NCBI GenBank assembly: GCA_024277115.1
Contig: JAJRVW010000017.1
Span: 18,333 to 82,332 of the forward strand
DNA: 64,000 nucleotides
Direction of reading: 5' to 3'
Origin: Calditrichota bacterium
GTDB lineage: Bacteria; Calditrichota; Calditrichia; Calditrichales; J004
Shown here: one piece after another, positions 17,855 to 27,704 of the stretch
Layout: each line of letters opens with the position of its first letter
How positions within the stretch are numbered: position 1 is the first letter of the stretch
Program-made: the position numbers and the translations under genes
Notes under the pieces: model-generated
Seen by the model: only the letters and a program-made list of their open reading frames with translations
The model's database searches: none
Told to the model about the DNA's origin: nothing

Positions 17855-20800
17855 CTACCAAAATTTTAACTTACCCAAGGCGGAATTCCTGCTGCCAATC
17901 AACGATCCAAACCGTTCCCTTAAATCAAACTCAAATAACACGCCCAAATAATAACGCCACTCCTGAGGATAATTAATCAACTCATCGCGGCTTTGGTCAA
18001 AATTCTGTACTTCATCAATTGGCCAGGCTGCCTGAAAGAAAACCCGTGTAGGAAACAAATTGTACGAAAAACTATCCAGGCGCAATTCCACACCGACATC
18101 ACGTTTAAAATTTTCAAATTTAATTTCACTTCCGTCAAAGGCATCGCCATACTCATAAAACAGGCCTGCATAAAGTTTATCAAACTGTAAATGGCCCAGC
18201 TTCCAATCCAGGTTACGATGGATGGGAAAACGATAGGTCGCGCTGCCAATAAGTTTTTGCCGCCCCTCGATACTATAAAAAGGATAGCCCTTTAGCCCAA
18301 GAATCCCCCCGGCAAAATAATTAAAAAAACTATTTACAGGCCGGTCCAAATAGCCGCCTTTAAAAAACAAACCCAATGTGTGTGATTTAATCAACGGGTT
18401 TTTTATATAATATTCCACACTTAAGTCATACGAATTATACACCCATGTTTTAAATTGTTCCAAGCCGATTTGCTTGCTGCCCGAGGTATTAAAACCAGTT
18501 AAAAAGTCAACCGATTCATGGCCGAATTTTGCAAAAAGATAAAACCCGCTCGATGGGTTAATGGCATTGAAACGGTCCAGGCCGATTCCATTATATGAAA
18601 ACTTCGCCTGAAAACTATGCCCTTTTAGATAAGTGTAACGGATGGTCGGGATCGAAAGCGGTTTGGGGCCAGGCACGGAAGAACGAATGATAACCGGGTT
18701 TAAATTCGCCCTATAAATACTACGGATATAGCCAAGGGTTAAATGTCCTTTTGGGAGCAATTCAAATTCAGTCCCGGCAGAAACCTGTAATAAATTAAAA
18801 TTTACATTCCGTTTTCCACTAAAAGTATTTGTGGGGTTGCCCTGCTCATCAAAACCTTCATGAAAAACAACCTCGTCTTTAATATTGGCATTTATGTTAA
18901 AAGCCTCGGCAAACAAGGATGGGCTAAAAGAGGGTATAAACCACTTGGGCAGTTTACGATAGGTCACATTGCCGTATAAATCGTAATCAAAATCGGAATT
19001 GACTGCCCCGCCTGCTATCAAGGTCAACTCATCCATTACGTCCGATGCTACCAGGTAAAAACCGGGCTTAACGGTTTCATAATCAATAAACAGGCGTGGT
19101 AAAATCAAGGTATTTGTAAAGGTTTGCTTGTCCGGACGTAAAGTAAACCCCGGCAAAACCGAATCATCAAAATTTTTAGCGGGGATGGACTCGATATAGT
19201 TTTCATCATAAACAGCCAGTGCAGGATCCACTTTTTGGGGCTGGTTTAATTCGTAAATATGGTATCCGATACTATCATAACAGGCATAGGCAATATCACC
19301 GTTGGCCGCTACCGAAGGCATAAAGGCGCCACCCGTTACATTGCTTAATAATTCTTTTTCTTTTGTTTTAAGATTATAGCGGTACAGGTTATAAATACCC
19401 GTGGTGCTCGCCGAATAATAGAGCCAGTCACTACCGGGCTGAAAAACCGGATAACGCAACTCTTCCTCGGCCTGCATAAACAAATCAAATGTTGCCGTGC
19501 CAATATTGTAAACGCCCAGATTACGTCCGTATTCCACCGCAGTGCCAAACACGATTTGTTTATCGTCATTGGACCAGCGCGGATGATAAATTTGACGGCC
19601 CTCGGTGAAAGCCAACACCTGCTCAATTTTACCGGGCAGATAGCGTACTTCCCGCTGCATGACTTCATCCGTAAAGTCAGCGCTATATAGGCCCGTCTCT
19701 ACATTAAAGGCACAAACGGCTTTGTCCTCTTTTGATAAATCTTCTGGCAAATGATAGATATTTAACTGGTTCAGGCCATTTGTTGTGGTTACAAAAACCA
19801 GTTTTTTACCATCTTTGCTAAAATCAGGATTATTGCCACGCAGGTTCCAGGTTAAACGGATACTTTCATCTTTCTCAAAATCATATAAATAGAGATCATC
19901 AAATTTTGATCCGTATTTATTTTCATCTTTCGCAGCATAGGCAATATAACTGCCGTCGGGCGACCAGGAAATGGAGGACACAACACCGGATGCCACCACC
20001 TTTTTTTCATGATTATTTCGATCATAAACGATTAGCGAAGTTTGGGAAAAATAATCATGCCCTTTATTGGAAACATACGCAATTTTTGAAGCATCAGGCG
20101 AAAGAACAGGATAAAGATTGCTAAAACCTTTTGCTTCAACAGCTTTGCCTTTTTGCTCATTTTGGCTGATTATCTTTGTGCGCGCCCGGTAAACCTGTGT
20201 TAAAGAATCTTTCCAATTGCTGTAAAGCTGATCAACCGGGACGCCCGTTGCCTCTTCCAAAACACCGTTAAAAGTATAGGATGACCATTTTGATGAAATG
20301 CGGGTAATATCCGATAAAATTTTCTCGCCAAAACGTTCGGCCAAATATTTGGAAAAGGAAAAACCCAGGTTATAGCTCGATTCGTTTCCATGGCTTGTTT
20401 TGCCAAAAACAGACATCTCATTATAAGTCAATAATTGATCGTTTAAAATGCGGTCGCGGATAATCATTTCGCGGTGTGGGTCGCGATAATCGAAACGGGC
20501 ATGGCTCCCCTGCTGCTGGGCAACGCCCTCGGCAAACCAAACCGGCATGCTGATCGAGCTAAGCGGATATGTTACCAACAGATTGGGAAAGCCCCGCACA
20601 ACATCTTTGCGTTGCTCTTTTTCGTAACCAAACCACTGAAAAAAACCATAAGGAAAACTCAGGTTTGTTTTGATTGTTTTCTGGATGGAAACCATGTGCG
20701 TAAATTCATGGGTCATTACATCGCGCAGCCAGTTTTTTGTACCGCGCATAACATAATCCAGGTTGGTCGTCCAGATTTCCATTTTATTATTAAAAAAATA

Positions 20801-21172
20801 CGCCCCGCCATTGGAGTAGTCATCCGTATCTTTTATAATTACATGGATTTTATCTTCGGGCCTAAAATCATACAAATCGGTAACAGCCGGGTAAATATCC
20901 TCGATTATTTTGGCTGCGGTAAATGCGGTTCTTTTGGTGCCCTGGTGGAAATGAAACTGAAAATGTTGCGTATCAAAAGTTTGCCACTCAAGCTCCGGAT
21001 GGCTCGATTCGAACTGGGCAAAAAGCGGTGTATTAATAAAAAAAATTGATAACAGTAAAAGAACAATAATATTTTTTCGTGTAATATTTCTATTGTCCTC
21101 GTTTGGTTTATTTTTATATATCATTGAGAGTCTTGGGTGTCTTGCACCAATCCTAAATTTCATTAATTCCAT
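17855..21172 (-). CDS. Zinc-protease/beta-propeller/outer-membrane-barrel fusion protein
   Basis: 1105 aa. An internal hydrophobic segment (residues about 35-53, ending LFAQ) acts as signal peptide. Residues 155-159 are HEFTH, with WFAEGVAQ (Glu215) as a third zinc ligand, a gluzincin-type peptidase site. Residues about 330-660 form TolB/WD40-like propeller blades ('PVLSPDASKIAYVSNKG', 'SISWSPDGSYIAYAA', 'PDFSKDGKKLVFVT', 'PRWSNDDKQIVFG'). The last ~400 residues look like a BamA/surface-antigen-type barrel, with GILGLKGYPFYSIEG and YRFPI near the end. This would place a protease and propeller on an outer-membrane anchor. It starts 9 nt after the preceding gene; ATGs at 21172 and 21163 are both possible. 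Confidence 0.75.
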   Translation of the reverse strand: MELMKFRIGARHPRLSMIYKNKPNEDNRNITRKNIIVLLLLSIFFINTPLFAQFESSHPELEWQTFDTQHFQFHFHQGTKRTAFTAAKIIEDIYPAVTDLYDFRPEDKIHVIIKDTDDYSNGGAYFFNNKMEIWTTNLDYVMRGTKNWLRDVMTHEFTHMVSIQKTIKTNLSFPYGFFQWFGYEKEQRKDVVRGFPNLLVTYPLSSISMPVWFAEGVAQQQGSHARFDYRDPHREMIIRDRILNDQLLTYNEMSVFGKTSHGNESSYNLGFSFSKYLAERFGEKILSDITRISSKWSSYTFNGVLEEATGVPVDQLYSNWKDSLTQVYRARTKIISQNEQKGKAVEAKGFSNLYPVLSPDASKIAYVSNKGHDYFSQTSLIVYDRNNHEKKVVASGVVSSISWSPDGSYIAYAAKDENKYGSKFDDLYLYDFEKDESIRLTWNLRGNNPDFSKDGKKLVFVTTTNGLNQLNIYHLPEDLSKEDKAVCAFNVETGLYSADFTDEVMQREVRYLPGKIEQVLAFTEGRQIYHPRWSNDDKQIVFGTAVEYGRNLGVYNIGTATFDLFMQAEEELRYPVFQPGSDWLYYSASTTGIYNLYRYNLKTKEKELLSNVTGGAFMPSVAANGDIAYACYDSIGYHIYELNQPQKVDPALAVYDENYIESIPAKNFDDSVLPGFTLRPDKQTFTNTLILPRLFIDYETVKPGFYLVASDVMDELTLIAGGAVNSDFDYDLYGNVTYRKLPKWFIPSFSPSLFAEAFNINANIKDEVVFHEGFDEQGNPTNTFSGKRNVNFNLLQVSAGTEFELLPKGHLTLGYIRSIYRANLNPVIIRSSVPGPKPLSIPTIRYTYLKGHSFQAKFSYNGIGLDRFNAINPSSGFYLFAKFGHESVDFLTGFNTSGSKQIGLEQFKTWVYNSYDLSVEYYIKNPLIKSHTLGLFFKGGYLDRPVNSFFNYFAGGILGLKGYPFYSIEGRQKLIGSATYRFPIHRNLDWKLGHLQFDKLYAGLFYEYGDAFDGSEIKFENFKRDVGVELRLDSFSYNLFPTRVFFQAAWPIDEVQNFDQSRDELINYPQEWRYYLGVLFEFDLRERFGSLIGSRNSALGKLKFW

Positions 21173-21180
21173 TCCCGCCT

Positions 21181-24099
21181 TTAGTGCACTACAAGTATTT
21201 TAATTATTTTTTGCTCTGTCTTGCTTTCCGAAACCGCCTTTAACTGGCACAAATAAACCCCGGACGCCACATTGCCCACATCCCAAACTACCTCATTGTC
21301 TGTACCCGCTAATCCCGGCCCGGCAAAAGCATCAATCTTTAAGCCCGCCGCGTCAAAAATACGAATCGAGACATCAGCCGCATCATTCAGGAAATAACGA
21401 ATGGTCGTAAAGTCCCCTTCATTGGGATTGGGATAATTAAAAAACCGGTTGCCCGGTATAAGGTTATTCGTGGCCGGGCTAAAACTATACGTTTTATTTA
21501 GATTGGGATTATTGGAAGAATTTAAATTAGCCATACCCCACAAAATTTGGCTTGAACCCGAAGAACCGGGAATTTCCATAACGCTCACCACACCACTGTT
21601 GGAAACGGCAACAAGGTCATAATGATCATCACCATCAAGCTGTGCAATAATGGCCGATTCGGAAAATGTACCACCGGCGGCTAAAGGAAATCCATCAGCC
21701 ACAACACCTTGCATATTATACGCGATAATCTGGCCTTTATTTGAGGTGACAATGATAATCTCTTCACCGCCGCCTGAGAGATCGATTACCATTGGCGTGC
21801 CAACAAGATATTCATCTTCTAAAAATTTTGGCGTTACCGGGAAGTTTTGTAAAAAGCTGCCATTGAGGTTACGCGCTACAAGTTGTTTTTTTGTGTTAAA
21901 AATAATTCGCGGGGCTTCTTCCAAAAAGGCGACCGAGAATGCGGCCATTAGTTTTTCTGTTGTGAAGGCGTTTTTAACATCCCCGTTTGAACCGAGCACC
22001 CAAAACTGTGTGCCATCGCCCGAAAGAGAATCGCTATTGCTGGCAAAAATAATTTCATCCAGGTTGACAGCCGCAACATAATCAAAATCAAAATTGCCCT
22101 TTAAAGCGTCTGTTCCATCCAAAAGCAGGTCCTTCATTGTCCTGATCAACGTTTCTGATCCCTGGTTTTGTCCCCTTAAAGAGAAACGGTTCAACCCATT
22201 ATCGATATAAAAAATCTGTTTCTCACTAATTACCAAAGGCGATTCGGCCAAAGTGATATTTTCGGTTATATCATACAATTTGTGGGCAAGAGAATCCTCA
22301 ACAAGTGTCAGGTCAAACCCATACAAAGTCCGTCCGGACATGGCAAAAAGCAAATCGACTTTGCCATTCTCATTTGTATCGGCCAACGCGATCGAAAGCA
22401 CACCGTCAATATTTTTAGTTACATGGGCTATAATATTTTTTTCCGTGAACAATAATCCCTGGCCTTGTGGGCCAACGGCGCTAATATCACCGGATTCATT
22501 TATTGTAAAAATATAGGGCGTTGTTTTATTTTCCGGGATAGCGCTGATTGTGTACGTGTTTTCACCCGGTTCACTTTTTAACTTTACAGGAAAACCCGGT
22601 TCTAAAAGTTCACGTGAAAAATCAAAAGTCATTATGTCAGATTTATTGGAACTAAAATTAGAAATGGTTATGCCTGTATTGGCATTGTTCAGGTTCGACT
22701 GGGTATTGGGCCGAGTATCGGGCGAGAATTTATTTTGATAAAGTGGCGGCTCTGTGTTTCCCTTAAACCAATAATCAAAAATTGTACCCAGTTCTGATTG
22801 ATATCCGGCCGTAAACAATCCATAAGATTCACCAATATCCTGGCTGCCATCGGCCTCCTCTAAATCTACAGCACGACGGAGAGGATCATCATTAATAATG
22901 TTATTTTTACTTTGGCGGATTACACCCTGGTCGGTGTGCCATATTAATATCCCGCTGCCCGTCAGGCCTATATCGTAATTATCGACAGAAAGAAGCACCC
23001 CGCTGGAATCAGAAAAAACGAGATCATCATTAAAAAAAGTTTTTAAAACTTCCATGTGCCCGGCAATTTCTTCCCGGTCTTTACTTAACTCAAATTGCAG
23101 ACTGTCAATGTTTAGTTTTCCACGGTTGCGGTATTCTATTAAAAAAGATTCATCCTCATTAATAGGAATTTCGATCATTGACGGGATGGCAACGGCCGCG
23201 TCTGATTGAAAGCGGGCAATTTGGATATTTGTTTGCGATGTTTGCAATTGCCCCGGTTTTTCCCATCCCAAAAGCTTACGGCTAAATACCGATGGCGGCG
23301 CCGGAACTAATCCACTTATATTAAAAAGGCCAACATCCATTAAACCAAACCGGCCAATACCCGAGCGCTGCGTAGACGGACTGAACAAATCGTACAAACC
23401 TAAATAGCTACCGATATTTGATACCAACATACCCGTAAGCGCAACCTGCACCCCTTGCTGGTTTTCTGTCTCAGGTAAAATTATTCCCTGGTACACTTTT
23501 TTCGTTCCACCGTCAACATTAATACCATCAAAAGAGGCATCCCAATGTCCTTTTAAAAATTCTGAAGTAATAAAAAGAGAAGGGATATCCTGCGGTGTTT
23601 CATCAAACCCGAGATCGATATCCCGGCCAACGCCTGCATGGAAAATTACAACCAAATCAAAATCGCCAAATTGGAATTCCGGGTCCAAATCTGCAACTTC
23701 GATTGCATCCACAAATAATTGTCCCAAACCTTTATCAATTTCGTCCTGCGTTGTGTTGGGATTATAAAAACTCATCTCATGCGATAATTGATAGGCCCCG
23801 TCTAAGCTTTTCGGAAAAACAGTCCCCGTAATTTCCACCTTACCGTTTGAGACCGAGTTAAAATAATTATGGGCTGCAATAATCTGGTCGTTAAAATAGG
23901 TTCGGTTATGTGGTGCAGGGTCAATGGCAAACAACTCTGTAGTTATGGAGTCTATCATAAAGCTGCCATCACCGGTGGTTAAAGTATTGCTGTCTTTTTT
24001 AAACTCAACCCGGATTGCAGCTATGTTTATGGTTTGGTAAGCAAAAAGGTTTAATACAAACAGGGCAGTAAAAATGATGGAAAAAAGAAATCGGTTCAT
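21181..24099 (-). CDS. Secreted M6-peptidase-like protein with degenerate active site and type IX sorting domain
   Basis: 972 aa with signal peptide ending NLFAYQ. Residues about 20-300 resemble M6/immune-inhibitor-A peptidases: 'RVEFKKDSNTLTTGDGSF', 'YFNDQIIAAHNYFNSVSNGKVEITG', 'FDLVVIFHAGVGRD' and 'YLGLYDLFSPSTQRSGIGRFGLMDVG'. Where active members have HExxH just before LGLxDLY, this protein has SNIGS (227-231), so it probably cannot bind zinc. The middle (about 490-870) has FG-GAP/propeller-like repeats (LADTNENGKVDLLFAMSG, IAQLDGDDHYDLVAVS). The end (NYPNPNEGDFTTIRY... GVYLCQL) is a type IX sorting domain. It lies between porV and the protease/propeller/barrel gene. Confidence 0.75.
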   Translation of the reverse strand: MNRFLFSIIFTALFVLNLFAYQTINIAAIRVEFKKDSNTLTTGDGSFMIDSITTELFAIDPAPHNRTYFNDQIIAAHNYFNSVSNGKVEITGTVFPKSLDGAYQLSHEMSFYNPNTTQDEIDKGLGQLFVDAIEVADLDPEFQFGDFDLVVIFHAGVGRDIDLGFDETPQDIPSLFITSEFLKGHWDASFDGINVDGGTKKVYQGIILPETENQQGVQVALTGMLVSNIGSYLGLYDLFSPSTQRSGIGRFGLMDVGLFNISGLVPAPPSVFSRKLLGWEKPGQLQTSQTNIQIARFQSDAAVAIPSMIEIPINEDESFLIEYRNRGKLNIDSLQFELSKDREEIAGHMEVLKTFFNDDLVFSDSSGVLLSVDNYDIGLTGSGILIWHTDQGVIRQSKNNIINDDPLRRAVDLEEADGSQDIGESYGLFTAGYQSELGTIFDYWFKGNTEPPLYQNKFSPDTRPNTQSNLNNANTGITISNFSSNKSDIMTFDFSRELLEPGFPVKLKSEPGENTYTISAIPENKTTPYIFTINESGDISAVGPQGQGLLFTEKNIIAHVTKNIDGVLSIALADTNENGKVDLLFAMSGRTLYGFDLTLVEDSLAHKLYDITENITLAESPLVISEKQIFYIDNGLNRFSLRGQNQGSETLIRTMKDLLLDGTDALKGNFDFDYVAAVNLDEIIFASNSDSLSGDGTQFWVLGSNGDVKNAFTTEKLMAAFSVAFLEEAPRIIFNTKKQLVARNLNGSFLQNFPVTPKFLEDEYLVGTPMVIDLSGGGEEIIIVTSNKGQIIAYNMQGVVADGFPLAAGGTFSESAIIAQLDGDDHYDLVAVSNSGVVSVMEIPGSSGSSQILWGMANLNSSNNPNLNKTYSFSPATNNLIPGNRFFNYPNPNEGDFTTIRYFLNDAADVSIRIFDAAGLKIDAFAGPGLAGTDNEVVWDVGNVASGVYLCQLKAVSESKTEQKIIKILVVH

Positions 24100-24150
24100 A
24101 GGAATTATTCAATCAGGTATAAAAGCAGTACACATACTTTTAATAATTAG

Positions 24151-24183
24151 AAAACAATGCCATCATTTGTGATGATGGCATTG
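24151..24183 (-). terminator. Intrinsic terminator after porV
   Basis: Arms built on AATGCCATCAT / ATGATGGCATT (24155-24183) with a short loop, followed on the minus strand by TTTTCTAATT. It begins 13 nt past the porV stop. Confidence 0.8.
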
Positions 24184-24195
24184 TAACGGTACAAG

Positions 24196-25290
24196 TTAGA
24201 ATTTAACAGAGAGAGAGTAACGCATTGTTTCTGCCAACGGACTTTCTTCATTTGCAGAAATATAGCCAAAATCAAAACCAAAAATATCAACTTGCAGGCC
24301 AAAGCCAACAGTTAAAAATTTTCTATTTCCAAAATCACGGTCTTCATTAAAATAACCACCGCGAATAGCAAACAAATTTGCATACCAATATTCAAAACCG
24401 ATCGCATGTGTAAAGCTCTTTAATCGATTTGATAAATCACCCTTAACCCAACTGGAATAAAAAGTTGCCGTAACAAAATCATCGGCTTTAGTCCCAACAC
24501 GACGGATGAGCATACGCGTTGTTTCGTAAGTAACAACTAAACTGTTATATTCATCGTCAAAAGCTTTATAGGCAAAACCCATACGCAATGTTGTGGGCAG
24601 TGGATCGGCCTGGTCTTTATCGATATAAGTGATTGCTGGGCCAAAGTTTGACAATGATGCGCCAAGACGGAAGCGGTTATCAAAAATATCATACGCTGGT
24701 TCCCACATCACGCCGACATCAATTGCGACGGCCGTTGCCTGGCCATTGCCACTTTCCCGCCCCACTTTTACAGTAATCGGCGAAAGCTCACTGCGTACCA
24801 GTTTTGCATTTACACCAATACCCAGGTTTTCTTGCAACTTGGTCGAATAGGAAAGCGTTATGGCATATTCCTGTGAGTTAAATGTACCCAGAACATCGCC
24901 ATTTGTATTGGTTTGAACGTTTTCGCCCAAATTTAAAAATGTGATACTACCCGCAAGCATCCCAACATCTTCTATATAATAACGAGCGGCGAGATAATCA
25001 TAAAACAGGTCGCTAAAATTAAATTGAGGCAACCACTGTGTATGCATAAATGATGCTTCGCCTAAATTATCTTTTTCTGGGTCTTCGTATTGAAATGCAA
25101 GCCCGGCTGGGTTCCAAAACACCGCCGTGGCATCATTGGCAATCGCTACGCCACTCTCGCCCATACCGCCGGCTTTTGCACCCGGTGCAATCATTAAAAA
25201 TGGTACCGCCGATGTGCCGGCACCTTGAGCCAAAAGTGTATTATTCATAAAAAACAACACGATTGCGCAAAAACTAAATATTTTCTTCAT
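24196..25290 (-). CDS. porV: PorV/PorQ-family type IX secretion outer-membrane protein
   Basis: 364 aa from ATG 25290 (MKKIFSF...), placed by a perfect AGGAGG 6 nt upstream. Signal peptide ends LLAQG. The mature N-terminus 'SAVPFLMIAPGAKAGGMGESGVAIANDATAVFWNPAGLA' is the hallmark of the PorV/PorQ (FadL-like barrel) family, which shuttles type IX cargo at the outer membrane; the rest is a beta barrel with a C-terminal aromatic (SLSVKF). Its neighbour carries a type IX sorting domain, which fits the role. PorV versus PorQ cannot be decided here. It has a ~190-nt structured leader with a terminator just before the ribosome-binding site. Confidence 0.8.
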   Translation of the reverse strand: MKKIFSFCAIVLFFMNNTLLAQGAGTSAVPFLMIAPGAKAGGMGESGVAIANDATAVFWNPAGLAFQYEDPEKDNLGEASFMHTQWLPQFNFSDLFYDYLAARYYIEDVGMLAGSITFLNLGENVQTNTNGDVLGTFNSQEYAITLSYSTKLQENLGIGVNAKLVRSELSPITVKVGRESGNGQATAVAIDVGVMWEPAYDIFDNRFRLGASLSNFGPAITYIDKDQADPLPTTLRMGFAYKAFDDEYNSLVVTYETTRMLIRRVGTKADDFVTATFYSSWVKGDLSNRLKSFTHAIGFEYWYANLFAIRGGYFNEDRDFGNRKFLTVGFGLQVDIFGFDFGYISANEESPLAETMRYSLSVKF

Positions 25291-25306
25291 TGTATTCCTC
25301 CTAAAC

Positions 25307-25351
25307 AAAAAAACCGATTAAATGGAAAATTACCTTTCCACTTAACCGGTT
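25307..25351 (-). promoter_or_regulatory. Terminator hairpin in the porV leader (possible attenuator)
   Basis: An imperfect stem with arms at 25312-25329 and 25334-25351 (core AACCG..TTAA..TGGAAA against TTTCCA..TTAA..CGGTT) is followed on the minus strand by TTTTTTT and, 4 nt later, by the porV ribosome-binding site at 25297-25302. Placed after the presumed porV promoter it could attenuate porV; it could instead simply end the upstream thioesterase transcript. Confidence 0.65.
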
Positions 25352-25369
25352 CATAAAATTCACTTAATT

Positions 25370-25451
25370 AAGCAGTTTGATAAAGGCAGATCAATTCCTG
25401 ATATATAAAATTACATTGTTAGATGTATTTAGATCCCTTAGCAAACTGCTT
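25370..25451 (-). ncRNA. Structured 5' leader upstream of porV
   Basis: On the minus strand AAGCAGTTTG (25442-25451) pairs with CAAACTGCTT (25370-25379), 10 bp. Just inside, TAAGG and GATC can pair with CCTTTA and GATC, and a terminal hairpin TACAT / ATGTA with a 6-nt loop caps it. It is followed by the terminator hairpin and ribosome-binding site. The layout is riboswitch-like, but I could not match it to a known aptamer class. Confidence 0.4.
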
Positions 25452-25486
25452 ATACGCAAACTCTCCTATTTATAAAAGTGTGGCCT

Positions 25487-25515
25487 AATTTAATTTTCAT
25501 GAGCCCTTAAGTCAA
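25487..25515 (-). promoter_or_regulatory. Sigma70-type promoter of porV
   Basis: TTGACT (25510-25515) and TAAATT (25487-25492) are spaced 17 bp on the minus strand, predicting a start near 25480 and a ~190-nt leader. Rest of the 310-bp gap up to 25600: AT-rich, no further structure seen. Confidence 0.45.
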
Positions 25516-25600
25516 GAGAAATAAAAATACATCATATATTTTATCTTATCAAAAATATATTACATAATAATTAACTCAATATAACTTTTCTAATAGACTA

Positions 25601-26002
25601 TTAAAAAAACGGCTTTAATTTTTCAACCAGTGCACGCGGGGGCCGAATTGCCTTGTTTTCTTTGTTCATAAAAGTATGAACAGAGCTTCCCGTACAGATT
25701 AACTCGTCTTGCGCATTGTATACTTCGTACTCAAAAAATTGTTTAGCGGTTGGCATCCTTGGGATTATTGTTTTCAATTTTAAACATTCATCAAAAACAG
25801 CGTACTTTAAAAATTTTGCATGTACTTCCAACACAGGGATCAGGAAGCCTTCTTTTTCCAGATCGGCATAAGGGAAGCCAAGCTTTTTCAACAGTTGGAT
25901 CCGCCCGTGCTCAAACCAAATTATGTAGTTAGAATGATGCGCAAACTGCATTTGATCTGTTTCGGCATAACGGACAAGAATCTCAACGGTTTGTTCTATC
26001 AT
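25601..26002 (-). CDS. Acyl-CoA thioesterase, YbgC/FadM (4HBT) family
   Basis: 133 aa, hotdog fold. The family motif is clear near the N-terminus: [29 protein letters not shown], with the catalytic Asp16 in ETDQ. It hydrolyses acyl-CoA or acyl-ACP thioesters; the exact substrate is unknown. Its ATG overlaps the accA stop by 4 nt (ATGA), so it is translationally coupled to fatty-acid synthesis. Confidence 0.85.
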   Translation of the reverse strand: MIEQTVEILVRYAETDQMQFAHHSNYIIWFEHGRIQLLKKLGFPYADLEKEGFLIPVLEVHAKFLKYAVFDECLKLKTIIPRMPTAKQFFEYEVYNAQDELICTGSSVHTFMNKENKAIRPPRALVEKLKPFF

Positions 26003-26967
26003 TCTTCCCAGGCACCCATTTTATCAAATTTTTCCAAACGCTGTGCGATAAGTTTATCGCTCGGGATTTTTTCTAATTCCTGCAAATGTTTTATGATCGA
26101 TTTTTTAACTGCTTTTGCCGCAGATTGCAGATCATTATGTGCCCCGCCTTGCGGTTCTTTTATTACTTCATCTACAATTTCCAAATCGACCAAATCCGGC
26201 GCCGTAACTTTCATCGATTCTGCTGCCTCGGGCGCTTTTGCCGAGTCACGCCATAAAATTGCAGCACATCCTTCGGGGCTGATTACAGAATACCAGGCAT
26301 TCTCCATCATTAAAATCCGGTCGCCCACACCAATACCCAATGCACCACCTGATGCACCTTCGCCAATTATAACACAAATAATAGGAACGGGCAAGCGTGA
26401 CATCTCAAATAAATTTTTTGCTATTGCCTCGGCCTGCCCACGTTCCTCGGCACCCAGCCCGGGATATGCACCAGGCGTATCAATTAAGGTGATGATCGGT
26501 TTTCCAAATTTGGCTGCAAGTTGCATAACACGCAAAGCTTTGCGATAGCCTTCGGGGTTAGACATTCCAAAATTGCGCAGGATATTACTTTTTGTATCAC
26601 GTCCCTTTTGCTGGCCTAAAATCACAACAGAATATTTATCAATTTTTGCAAGACCTGTAATAAGGGCTTTATCATCCGAATAATAGCGGTCGCCATGGAG
26701 CTCTTCAAAATAATCGGTTATCTCGCTAATGTAATCTAACGTATAGGGTCTTTGAGGATGACGGGCAAGTTGTACCTTTTGCCACCGTGTGAGGTTTGAA
26801 TAGACCTGTTTCCGTAAATCAGCTGTTTTTTCTTCCAGGCGCTCAATATCTTCGGCCATATCAACTCCAGAAGAAAGGGCGTATTCTTTCATTTCTTTTA
26901 CTTTTTCTTCCAGTTCAACAACAGGCTTTTCAAATTCCAATACAAACTTTGACGTGTTATTTGCCAT
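25999..26967 (-). CDS. accA: Acetyl-CoA carboxylase carboxyltransferase alpha subunit
   Basis: 322 aa, family length. With AccD it transfers the carboxyl group from carboxybiotin to acetyl-CoA to make malonyl-CoA. Motifs: '[19 protein letters not shown]', '[19 protein letters not shown]', '[26 protein letters not shown]' and the oxyanion-hole stretch '[38 protein letters not shown]'. Starts 11 nt after the preceding gene and overlaps the thioesterase by 4 nt. Confidence 0.95.
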   Translation of the reverse strand: MANNTSKFVLEFEKPVVELEEKVKEMKEYALSSGVDMAEDIERLEEKTADLRKQVYSNLTRWQKVQLARHPQRPYTLDYISEITDYFEELHGDRYYSDDKALITGLAKIDKYSVVILGQQKGRDTKSNILRNFGMSNPEGYRKALRVMQLAAKFGKPIITLIDTPGAYPGLGAEERGQAEAIAKNLFEMSRLPVPIICVIIGEGASGGALGIGVGDRILMMENAWYSVISPEGCAAILWRDSAKAPEAAESMKVTAPDLVDLEIVDEVIKEPQGGAHNDLQSAAKAVKKSIIKHLQELEKIPSDKLIAQRLEKFDKMGAWEE

Positions 26968-26978
26968 AATAATGACCC

Positions 26979-27704
26979 TTATATTTTCCCAAACAGACTA
27001 GTAAATCGTAATTTCCAAACCAAAAATAAGGCTTCCCACATAATTGATTTGGAAAGCTTGGATACACCTGCAACACGGTCTATAAAAATAATTGGAATTT
27101 CTTTCAAGCGAAAACCCTTCTTCCAGGCTTTAAAACTCAGCTCGATCTGAAAAGCATAACCATTGGATTTAACTTTACTAAAATCAATACTTTCTAAAAC
27201 TTCGCGCCTAAAACATTTAAAACCACCAGTGGCATCTTGCACGGGCAAACCCGTTGCAAGCCGCGAATACATGTTTGCAAAATAACTAAGCAATAATCTG
27301 TATAAGGGCCAGTTTACAACATTTACGCCTTTGATATAACGGGAGCCGAGAACAAGGTCATATTCTTCGATTGCATTAAGAAAATTGGGGATCTCTTTTG
27401 GATCATGCGAAAAATCCGCATCCATCTCAAAAATAAAATCGTACCCTTTTCCCAGCCCGTATTTAAAACCGGCAAGATATGCACTGCCCAGCCCCATTTT
27501 CCCTGGTCGTTCCAAGATATGGATTTGATTATTTTCTTTTTGTATTTCTTTAATAAGGGTGGCTGTACCATCCGGAGAGTTGTCGTCAACAAACAGGATG
27601 TGTACATCTTTTTGATAATGGTGAATATCTGTAACAAGCTTTTTTACATTATCACTTTCATTATATGTAGGCACAATTATCAGGGCTTTGGAAGCATCAA
27701 CCAT
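26979..27704 (-). CDS. Polyprenol-phosphate mannose synthase-like glycosyltransferase (GT2)
   Basis: 241 aa. GT-A fold with PTYNESDNV (nucleotide site), [31 protein letters not shown] (DxD-like catalytic region) and [16 protein letters not shown], the pattern of dolichol/polyprenol monophosphomannose synthases. No membrane helices at the C-terminus, like the single-domain Ppm1/DPM1 type. It would make polyprenyl-phosphate-mannose from GDP-mannose, the lipid donor used by membrane mannosyltransferases such as the DUF2723 protein at 31173. Its start overlaps the rfbD end by 8 nt. Confidence 0.85.
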   Translation of the reverse strand: MVDASKALIIVPTYNESDNVKKLVTDIHHYQKDVHILFVDDNSPDGTATLIKEIQKENNQIHILERPGKMGLGSAYLAGFKYGLGKGYDFIFEMDADFSHDPKEIPNFLNAIEEYDLVLGSRYIKGVNVVNWPLYRLLLSYFANMYSRLATGLPVQDATGGFKCFRREVLESIDFSKVKSNGYAFQIELSFKAWKKGFRLKEIPIIFIDRVAGVSKLSKSIMWEALFLVWKLRFTSLFGKI

